Positions 57,643-64,000 of a stretch of 64,000 nucleotides of DNA are shown piece after piece (positions within the stretch are counted from its first letter, which is position 1; each line of letters opens with the position of its first letter). The notes beneath the pieces are model-generated. The model saw only the letters and a list, made by a program, of their open reading frames with translations, was not told where the DNA came from and ran no database searches. Source of the DNA: Kitasatospora sp. CB01950 (lineage in GTDB: Bacteria > Actinomycetota > Actinomycetes > Streptomycetales > Streptomycetaceae); NCBI RefSeq assembly GCF_001905465.1, contig NZ_LISX01000005.1:431386-495385 (forward strand), written 5' to 3'. Both the position numbers and the translations under genes were made by a program.

Positions 57643-60237
57643 GTGCCGGGCAAGAACCTGAGCCGTGAGGAGGCCCGCGACCGGGCCGCGATCATTCGGG
57701 TGGAGAGCTACCGCATCCACCTGGACGTGAGTGCGGCGGCCGATCCCGGCCGGCCCACCTTCCGATCCACCACCCGGATTTCGTTCGACTGCAGCGCTCC
57801 GGGCGCATCGAGCTTCGCCGACCTGCTGGCCCCCGAGGTGGTCTCGGTCGAGCTGAACGGGCGCGCGCTGGACCCGGCCGAGGTGTTCGACGGCACCCGG
57901 GTCGCGCTGCCGGAGCTCGCCGCGCACAACGAGCTGACCGTGGTCGCCGAGTGCGCGTACAGCCGCACCGGCGAGGGCCTGCACCGCTTCGTCGACCCGG
58001 TGGACGGCGAGACCTACCTCTACACCCACTACGAGCCGGCCGACTCCCGCCGGGTGTTCGCCAACTTCGAACAGCCCGACCTGAAGGCCCCGTTCAGCTT
58101 CACCGTGACCGCCCCGGCGGCCTGGGACGTGTACGCCAACGCGGTGCACGAGCGCATCACCGACGAAGGCGACGCCCGCACCTGGGAGTTCGCGCCGACC
58201 CGGCCGATCTCCACCTACCTGACCGCCGTGGTGGCCGGCCCGTACCACGTGGTGCGCGACCACTACTCCCGCGAACTGCCCGACGGCACCGTGCTGGAGA
58301 TCCCGCTCGCCGCCACCTGCCGCCGCTCGCTGGCCCCGTACTTCGACGCCGACGAGATCCTCACCGTCACCAAGCAGGGCCTGGACTTCTTCCACGACGA
58401 GTTCGACTACCCGTACCCGTTCGGCAAGTACGACCAGTGCTTCGTCCCCGAGTACAACATCGGCGCGATGGAGAACCCGGGCTGCGTGACCTTCCGCGAG
58501 GAGTTCGTCTACCGCTCGAAGGTCACCGAGGCCGCGTACGAGTCCCGCGCCAACGTGATCCTGCACGAGATGGCGCACATGTGGTTCGGCGACCTGGTCA
58601 CCATGAAGTGGTGGGACGACCTGTGGCTGAAGGAGTCGTTCGCCGACTTCATGGGCTCCTTCGCGCAGATCGAGGCCACCAAGTACCGCTCCGCCTGGAT
58701 CACCTTCGCCAACCGCCGCAAGGCCTGGGCGTACCGGCAGGACCAGTTCCCCACCACCCACCCGATCACCGCGGACATCCGCGACCTGGAAGACGCCAAG
58801 CTCAACTTCGACGGCATCACCTACGCCAAGGGCGCGTCCGTCCTCAAGCAGCTGGTCGCCTACGTCGGCCGGGACGCCTTCTTCGAGGGCGCCCGCCGCT
58901 ACTTCAAGAAGCACGCCTTCGGCAACACCGTCCTCGCCGACCTGCTGAACGCCCTGGAGGAGACCAGCGGCCGCGACCTGCGCACCTGGTCCGCCGCCTG
59001 GCTGCAGACCTCCGGCGTCAACGTCCTGACCCCCGAGGTCACTTCGGACGCCGAGGGCCGGCTCACCGAGCTGGCGATCCGGCAGGACGGCACTGTGCTC
59101 GATGACGCCGCTCCGCCGCGTGGGCTGCGCCCGCACCGGATCGCCGTCGGCCTGTACGACCGCGCCGAGGACGGCTCGCTGGTCCGCACCGACCGCTACG
59201 AGCTGGACGTCACCGGCGCCCGCACCGTGGTCGCCGAGGCGGCCGGGCGTTCGGTGCCCGCGCTGGTGCTGCTCAACGACGACGACCTGACGTACTGCAA
59301 GGTCCGCTTCGACGAGCGCTCGCTGGAGACCCTGCGCACCGGCCTCGGCGACATCGCCGGCGAGTCCGGCCTGGCCCGGGCACTGGCCTGGTCCGCGGTG
59401 TGGAACCTGACCCGGGACGGGCTGATGCCCACCCGCGACTACCTCGACCTGGTGCAGCGCTTCGCCGGCCGGGAGTCCGACATCGGCGTGTTGCAGTCCC
59501 TGCACCAGCAGGCCGGCGTCGCCCTGGAGGTGTACGCGGACCCGGCCCGCCGCGCCGAGTACGGCACCGCACTCGCCGAGGTCGCGCTGCGCGAGCTCTC
59601 CCAGGCCGCCCCCGGCAGCGACCACCAGCTCGCCTGGGCCCGTTTCCTGGCCGACACCGCCGAGCGCGCCGACCACCTGCAGCTGCTGCGCGGCCTGCTG
59701 GAGGACACCGCCCGGATCGACGGCCTGACGATCGACCAGGAACTGCGCTGGAACTTCTGGCTGGCCCTCGCCGCCAACGGCGACGCCACCACCGAGGAGC
59801 TGGCCGCCGAACTGGCCCGCGACAACACCGCCGGCGGCCGCCGCCAGCACACCGAGTGCCTGGCCGCGCGGCCCACCGCGGAGGCCAAGGCCGCCGCCTG
59901 GACCTCGGTGGTCGACTCCGACGAACTGCCCAACGCCCTGGTCGAGGCGCAGATCGCCGGCTTCAACCTGGCCGGGCAGCGCGAGTTGACGGCCGGCTAC
60001 ACCCGGCCGTACTTCGAGATCCTGGAGTCGATCTGGGCGGACCGCTCGATCGAGATCGCGATGCGGATCGTCGGCGGCTTCTTCCCGCGGTACCAGACCA
60101 CGCCCGAGACCCTGGCGGCCACCGACGCCTGGCTGACCGGGCACCCGGCCGCCGCGCCGGCGCTGCGCCGCCTGGTGCTGGAGTGCCGCGACGACCTGGC
60201 CCGCGCGCTGCGCGCCCAGGAGTGCGACGCCGAGTAG
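57643..60237 (+). CDS. pepN: Aminopeptidase N (M1 family)
   Basis: 864 aa from GTG 57643, with AGGAG 8 nt upstream. It removes N-terminal residues from peptides in the cytoplasm. GAMEN (near 274) binds the substrate amino group; zinc ligands are H308 and H312 in HEMAH, with E331 19 residues on. The N-terminal beta domain and the long helical ERAP1-like C-terminal domain are complete. It is monocistronic, divergent from the Rv2466c-like gene and convergent with ngcG. Confidence 0.97.
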   Translation: MPGKNLSREEARDRAAIIRVESYRIHLDVSAAADPGRPTFRSTTRISFDCSAPGASSFADLLAPEVVSVELNGRALDPAEVFDGTRVALPELAAHNELTVVAECAYSRTGEGLHRFVDPVDGETYLYTHYEPADSRRVFANFEQPDLKAPFSFTVTAPAAWDVYANAVHERITDEGDARTWEFAPTRPISTYLTAVVAGPYHVVRDHYSRELPDGTVLEIPLAATCRRSLAPYFDADEILTVTKQGLDFFHDEFDYPYPFGKYDQCFVPEYNIGAMENPGCVTFREEFVYRSKVTEAAYESRANVILHEMAHMWFGDLVTMKWWDDLWLKESFADFMGSFAQIEATKYRSAWITFANRRKAWAYRQDQFPTTHPITADIRDLEDAKLNFDGITYAKGASVLKQLVAYVGRDAFFEGARRYFKKHAFGNTVLADLLNALEETSGRDLRTWSAAWLQTSGVNVLTPEVTSDAEGRLTELAIRQDGTVLDDAAPPRGLRPHRIAVGLYDRAEDGSLVRTDRYELDVTGARTVVAEAAGRSVPALVLLNDDDLTYCKVRFDERSLETLRTGLGDIAGESGLARALAWSAVWNLTRDGLMPTRDYLDLVQRFAGRESDIGVLQSLHQQAGVALEVYADPARRAEYGTALAEVALRELSQAAPGSDHQLAWARFLADTAERADHLQLLRGLLEDTARIDGLTIDQELRWNFWLALAANGDATTEELAAELARDNTAGGRRQHTECLAARPTAEAKAAAWTSVVDSDELPNALVEAQIAGFNLAGQRELTAGYTRPYFEILESIWADRSIEIAMRIVGGFFPRYQTTPETLAATDAWLTGHPAAAPALRRLVLECRDDLARALRAQECDAE

Positions 60238-60243
60238 CCGAAC

Positions 60244-60292
60244 GCGCAGTTGGGCAACTTCCGGCTCCAGACCGGGAGTTGCCCAACTGCGC
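60244..60292. terminator. Bidirectional terminator between pepN and ngcG
   Basis: A 21-bp stem (60244-60264/60272-60292) with one G-U pair and a 7-nt loop, between converging genes. Confidence 0.87.
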
Positions 60293-60303
60293 ACGGGCGT
60301 CCG

Positions 60304-61254
60304 CTACTTCAGGGTGGCGGAGGTCAGACCCGCCTGGACCTGGCGCTGGAAGGACAGGTACACCACCAGCACCGGCAGCATCGCGATCGTCATGCCGGCG
60401 AACAGGCCGGGGAAGTCGCTGGCGTAGCCGGACTGCTGGGCCAGGTTCATCAGGCCCTGGGCAAGCATCGAGTGGTCCGGGTCGGAGCCGCTCTGCTGCT
60501 GCATCAGGGTCAGCGGCAGCAGGTACTGGTTCCACTGCCCGAGCACGTTGAAGATGAACACGCTGATCAGGCCGGACTTCGCCATCGGCACCATGACCTG
60601 GAAGAACGCCCGGCTGTGCGAGCAGCCGTCGATCATCGCGGCCTCGTGCACGGCGCTGGGCAGCGAGCGGAAGAACGAGTACAGGAAGAACACGGTGAAC
60701 GGCAGCGAGTAGGCCGTGTACACCAGGATCAGGCCGACGTACTGGTTCAGGCCCAGCCACGGGATCACGTCGCCGAGGTTCTTCACCATGAAGAACAGCG
60801 GGACGAGCGCCAGGTACACCGGGAACATCGCGCCGGCGACGAAGAAGTAGTAGATGACCCGGTTGCCACGGAACTCGTAACGGGCCAGCACGTAGGCGGC
60901 CATCGCGCCGAGCAGCATCGTCAGCGTGAGCGAACCGGCCAGCACGATCAGGGTGTTGACGAAGAAGTCGCCGATGCCCTTCTGCCAGGCCCGGCCGAAG
61001 GCGTCGAAGCTCCAGTGGGACGGCCAGCTCCAGGCGCTGCTGCCGATCTCGGTGTTGTTCTTGAAGGAGCCGAGGACGATCCAGATCAGCGGACCGATGA
61101 TCAGCAGTGCCCACAGCGCCAGGAAGCCGTGCGAGAAGACGTTGAGGACTCCCCCGCCGTCCGCGAAGCGCTGTTCCTTGCCGGGCCTGCGCGGCTTGTC
61201 GTCCCCGCCCCGCTGAGCCGGGATGCCGGTGGTCGCGTCGGTATTGGTGCTCAT
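60304..61254 (-). CDS. ngcG: Sugar ABC transporter permease, NgcG-like (MalG family)
   Basis: 316 aa with six membrane helices after a 35-residue charged N-terminus. The EAA loop that docks the ATPase reads HEAAMIDGCSHSRAFFQVMVP. It is the third gene of ngcE-ngcF-ngcG, 10 nt after ngcF. With NgcF it forms the channel for N-acetylglucosamine or chitobiose. No ATPase gene is nearby; streptomycete NgcEFG systems borrow the shared ATPase MsiK. The name rests on linkage to the NgcE-like binding protein. Confidence 0.88.
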   Translation of the reverse strand: MSTNTDATTGIPAQRGGDDKPRRPGKEQRFADGGGVLNVFSHGFLALWALLIIGPLIWIVLGSFKNNTEIGSSAWSWPSHWSFDAFGRAWQKGIGDFFVNTLIVLAGSLTLTMLLGAMAAYVLARYEFRGNRVIYYFFVAGAMFPVYLALVPLFFMVKNLGDVIPWLGLNQYVGLILVYTAYSLPFTVFFLYSFFRSLPSAVHEAAMIDGCSHSRAFFQVMVPMAKSGLISVFIFNVLGQWNQYLLPLTLMQQQSGSDPDHSMLAQGLMNLAQQSGYASDFPGLFAGMTIAMLPVLVVYLSFQRQVQAGLTSATLK

Positions 61255-61264
61255 GCCGGGAACC

Positions 61265-62197
61265 TCAGAACTCGATCTTCTCGCGCCGGGTGACCCGGAG
61301 CGAGACGACGGACAGGACCATGGTGATGAAGAAGATCACCACACCCATGGCACAGGCGTAGCCGGCCTTGCCGAAGGTGATGAAGTTGCGCATCAGCAAG
61401 GTCGCCATGATCTCGCTGTGGTGGTCCGGGCCACCGCCGTAGTAGGCGCCGGGAGTCATGGTGGAGACCAGCGCGAAGGCGTCCATCGCGGCGATCGCCA
61501 GGTAGACCCAGGCGGTCTGGATGGTCTCCCAGAGCAGCGGCAGCGTGATCTTGAAGAAGGTGGTGCCGCGCTTGGCGCCGTCCAGCAGGGCGGCCTCGTA
61601 GATGTCCTTCGGGATGCTCTGCATGGCGGCCGAGAACAGCACCAGGTAGAAGCCGACGCCGGACCAGATCAGCACGCCCATGATGCACCACAGGCCGAAG
61701 TCGGGGTCGGCGAGCCACTGCCAGGGGTGCGCCGGGTCGACGATGCCGATCTTGGACAGCACGCCGTTCAGCAGACCGCCCTCGTCGGTCCGGTAGACGC
61801 CCTGGAAGAGCACCGACAGGATCGCGACCGACAGCACCTGCGGGAAGAAGAAGACCACCTTGTAGAAGGCGGATCCCCGCACGCCCTGCACACCGCCCGT
61901 CCCGCTCCGGCCGCCCACGTTGAGCATGAAGGCGAAGAACAGCGCCAGCAGGATGGTGGCCAGCGGCAGCACGATCAGCAGCAGCAGATTGTGCTGCAGT
62001 GCGCCGAGGAAAACGCTGTCCTTGAAGAGCTTGGTGTAGTTGTCCAGCCCGATGAAGTTCATCTCCGGCGAGGCGCCGGACCAGTCCGTCAGCGAGTAGC
62101 CGAAGGTCTGCAGGTAGGGCCAGATGACCAGGGCGATGTACAGCACGACGGGAACGACGAGGAACCCGAAGATGAAGGGGTATTTACGGTGACGCAT
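61265..62197 (-). CDS. ngcF: Sugar ABC transporter permease, NgcF-like (MalF family)
   Basis: 310 aa with six membrane helices, starting MRHRKYPFIFGFLVVPV. The EAA loop is YEAALLDGAKRGTTFFKITLPLL. It is the second gene of the transporter operon, 128 nt after ngcE; two hairpins in that gap may lower its expression relative to the binding protein. It pairs with the permease at 60304. Confidence 0.88.
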   Translation of the reverse strand: MRHRKYPFIFGFLVVPVVLYIALVIWPYLQTFGYSLTDWSGASPEMNFIGLDNYTKLFKDSVFLGALQHNLLLLIVLPLATILLALFFAFMLNVGGRSGTGGVQGVRGSAFYKVVFFFPQVLSVAILSVLFQGVYRTDEGGLLNGVLSKIGIVDPAHPWQWLADPDFGLWCIMGVLIWSGVGFYLVLFSAAMQSIPKDIYEAALLDGAKRGTTFFKITLPLLWETIQTAWVYLAIAAMDAFALVSTMTPGAYYGGGPDHHSEIMATLLMRNFITFGKAGYACAMGVVIFFITMVLSVVSLRVTRREKIEF

Positions 62198-62220
62198 GCG
62201 AGCTGCTCCTGTCCGCCGAC

Positions 62221-62293
62221 AGCCTGTGGTCAGACAGGCTTGGAACTGCGGTTATCGCGTGGAACGGCCGGGGCCCGCGAGCGGACCCCGGCC
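62221..62293 (-). terminator. Intercistronic hairpins between ngcE and ngcF
   Basis: GGCCGGGG/CCCCGGCC with an inner CCGC/GCGG (62266-62293) and a second AGCCTG/CAGGCT hairpin (62221-62240). Such elements often stabilise or partly terminate after the binding-protein gene. Confidence 0.55.
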
Positions 62294-62325
62294 TTTCGGT
62301 GACAAGCCGTCGGCCTGCTGGTGGG

Positions 62326-63720
62326 TCAGACCTTCTTGGCGGTCGCGGCCTTGCCGCGGGCCACCCACTCCTTCGGAGTGATGCGCTTGTTGACCAGCTC
62401 GTTGGTGGCGTTCTGCAGCTCGGTGTCGAACGGGGTCTGCAGGTCCGGGTAGGTGAAGTTGAACGTCCCGGTGCCGGCCGCGTCGACGGCGGTGGCGGAC
62501 GACTTGGTGCCCGGCTTGAGCTGCACGTCGGCGCCGATGCCGCCCTTGAGGACGGTGAGGGAGTTGGCGGCGGCGGCGAACTTGCCGGAGCCCTCCTTCG
62601 TCAGCATCATGCGCAGGAACTCGAGGCCGCCGTTCTTGTTCTTGGCCTTGGTCGGCACGATGAACGGCTCGCCGGCGCCGGCCCGGACCGCGGTGGCGGG
62701 CAGCTTGTCGCCGGGCAGCGACGGGATCGGCAGGAAGGCCATGTCGAAGTCGGCCGGGGTGGAGGCCAGCATCTCGTTCTCCAGCCAGGAGCCGGACGGG
62801 ATGAAGGCGGCCTTGCCCTGGCACCAGGCGGTCTGCGACTCGGTGTGGGTCATGCCGTTGGTGCCCGGGAGCAGGTAGTCGTTCTCCATGATCTTGTAGA
62901 ACGCGGAGACACCGGCGAGCACGGCCGGGTCGTCCCAGGCCGCGGCCTCACAGGCGTTGATCTTCTTGATCAGCTCGGCGCCGCCCTGCTTGCCGATCAG
63001 GTCGAGGATCACGTAGTTCGCGTAGTAGGGGTACTTGCCCTGGTGCGCGAACGGGGCGACGCCGGCGGCCTTGATGGTGCCGCAGAGGGTGATGAACTCG
63101 TCCCAGGTCTTGGGCGCGGTCCAGCCCTTGTCCTTGAACAGCTTGGCCGAGTACCAGAGGCCGTACACGGTGTACACGTAGTTCAGCGAGTACATCTTGT
63201 CGCCGATGGTGCCCTGCTCGATGGTGCCCGGCAGCAGGACGTCGCGGATCTTCTTCGACGGGTCGTCCAGGTACGGGGCGTCCAACAGCGCCGTCAGGTC
63301 GGCGAGCTGACCGGCGCCGGCCAGGACGTCGAGCTTCATCTGCTGGGCGCCGGAGTTGTCGATGACGTCCGGCGGGTTGCCCGCGTTGAAGCGCGGCTGG
63401 AGCTTGCCGCTGATCTCCTGGGTACCCAGGTGCGAGATGTTCGCGCCCGAGTAGGTCTTCTTGTACATGTCCTCGAAGGCCTTGGCGTAGTCGTCGCCGT
63501 AGCCGCCCTTGAAGATCACGACGTCCAGCGGGTCACTCGCCTTGACCCCGAACGGGTTCTTGCTGTCGCCCCCGACCGCCGGAGAGCTCGACTTGTTGTC
63601 GCTGCTGCCGGTACCGCCGGCGCAGGCCGCGAGCAGCGAGCTGCTGCCGGCCGCCAGGACGGTGATCGCGGCCGCGCGCTTGAACAGGTCGCGGCGGTTG
63701 TACTCAGTTGCAGAGCCCAT
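62326..63720 (-). CDS. ngcE: N-acetylglucosamine/chitobiose-binding lipoprotein, NgcE-like
   Basis: 464 aa from ATG 63720. The N-terminus carries a twin arginine (NRRDLFKR) and a lipobox LLAAC with Cys33, so it is a Tat-exported lipoprotein. The mature part is an extracellular sugar-binding protein of the NgcE (TIGR03851) type: NPFGVKASDPLDVVIFKGG, LQPRFNAGNPPDVIDNSGAQQM, YTVYGLWYS and FIPSGSWLENE. These stretches resemble S. coelicolor/S. olivaceoviridis NgcE from memory. First gene of the operon; promoter predicted at 63842-63870. Exact ligand unproven. Confidence 0.9.
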   Translation of the reverse strand: MGSATEYNRRDLFKRAAAITVLAAGSSSLLAACAGGTGSSDNKSSSPAVGGDSKNPFGVKASDPLDVVIFKGGYGDDYAKAFEDMYKKTYSGANISHLGTQEISGKLQPRFNAGNPPDVIDNSGAQQMKLDVLAGAGQLADLTALLDAPYLDDPSKKIRDVLLPGTIEQGTIGDKMYSLNYVYTVYGLWYSAKLFKDKGWTAPKTWDEFITLCGTIKAAGVAPFAHQGKYPYYANYVILDLIGKQGGAELIKKINACEAAAWDDPAVLAGVSAFYKIMENDYLLPGTNGMTHTESQTAWCQGKAAFIPSGSWLENEMLASTPADFDMAFLPIPSLPGDKLPATAVRAGAGEPFIVPTKAKNKNGGLEFLRMMLTKEGSGKFAAAANSLTVLKGGIGADVQLKPGTKSSATAVDAAGTGTFNFTYPDLQTPFDTELQNATNELVNKRITPKEWVARGKAATAKKV

Positions 63721-63841
63721 GCGTGCCCTAACCCCTCAGTTCCAGAAGAAATGAGCCGAGCTGACGTCACGTCAACTCCCTTGGCCCGGAAGGTGCCCAG
63801 CGGCGAAGTTGCCGGTCAGAGGCGGTGTGATGATGCGCAAA

Positions 63842-63870
63842 GGTATAGTCCACTGTTCATCTGACAGCAA
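63842..63870 (-). promoter_or_regulatory. Predicted ngcE promoter
   Basis: TTGCTG (63865-63870), a 17-bp spacer and TATACC (63842-63847) on the minus strand. The start site would be near 63835, leaving a leader of about 115 nt. No DasR site was seen here. Confidence 0.5.
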
Positions 63871-63928
63871 TAGGCCGCCGGTCTGATAACAAACCTGACA
63901 GTCAAAGCGTTGTCGGCGGTGCAGCATG

Positions 63929-63957
63929 TGCAATGTGCAGGGACCCTGCTCATTGCA
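63929..63957. promoter_or_regulatory. 29-bp near-perfect palindrome upstream of ngcE
   Basis: Two 14-nt arms (63929-63942 and 63944-63957) match at 13 of 14 positions around a single central A. It lies about 60 bp upstream of the predicted -35. It could be an operator, or a terminator of a gene beyond the right edge. Confidence 0.45.
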
Positions 63958-64000
63958 TGTCCGCGCCAGCCGTGATCGCGAATCTAGCGCGCTTGTGTTC

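Noticed and set aside
63721..64000. DasR site upstream of ngcE
   Set aside because: GGTCT at 63884 and AACC nearby do not form the inverted dre pattern; only the unrelated 29-bp palindrome is symmetrical.

Overview
The window is a gene-dense, very GC-rich actinobacterial core-chromosome segment. Codon use, GTG starts, leaderless genes, the paired clpP1/clpP2 genes, an RNase E with very long flanking extensions, mycothiol-type enzymes and an NgcEFG-type chitin-sugar transporter point to the family Streptomycetaceae (Streptomyces or Kitasatospora). The sequence alone does not resolve the genus. I see no insertion sequence, prophage, CRISPR array or replication origin.

Layout, left to right. 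1-11.3 kb (all minus strand): start of a DegV protein, a membrane protein, leuS with a leucine-coding leader peptide and attenuator, a TPR/HTH regulator, three tRNA-Ala(GGC) genes, then nadD, an LCP-like protein, rsfS and a histidine phosphatase in one run, preceded by two very small membrane proteins. 11.6-20 kb: an M48 protease (+), two membrane proteins sharing an N-terminal motif, proA, a hypothetical gene, proB, obgE, rpmA and rplU. 20-28 kb: rne, a radical-SAM pair (TIGR03936/TIGR03960) split by a tryptophan-rich protein. 28-34 kb: the lateral-wall cluster mreB-mreC-mreD-mrdA-rodA. 34-42 kb: folC-DUF4233-ndk, a secreted GH18 chitinase (+), a hypothetical gene and valS. 42-49 kb: two Pro/Gln-rich membrane-anchored proteins (+), clpX, clpP1-clpP2, tig and two tRNA genes. 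49-57 kb: a LysM/M23 wall hydrolase behind a c-di-AMP riboswitch, a 64-aa membrane protein, a SpoIIE-type phosphatase, an Eis-like acetyltransferase, rpiB, bioY, an amino-acid permease and a mycothiol-type thioredoxin-fold protein behind a sigma-R-type promoter. 57-64 kb: pepN and ngcE-ngcF-ngcG.

Common themes: growth and wall assembly (mre/rod/PBP2, LCP-like protein, wall hydrolase), proteostasis (ClpX, ClpP1P2, Tig, M48, PepN), translation (leuS, valS, L21, L27, Obg, RsfS, five tRNAs) and chitin use (chitinase with a DasR-like site plus the sugar transporter). Much of the interest is in RNA and DNA control elements: a ribosome-mediated attenuator for leuS, a terminator-like leader in front of rplU, a ydaO-type riboswitch, a ClgR box at clpP1, and several unexplained palindromes. 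No clearly new multi-gene system was found. The best uncharacterised candidates are the Trp-rich protein between the radical-SAM genes, the VVFDESFV membrane-protein pair and the LCP-like protein that lacks the family's arginines.
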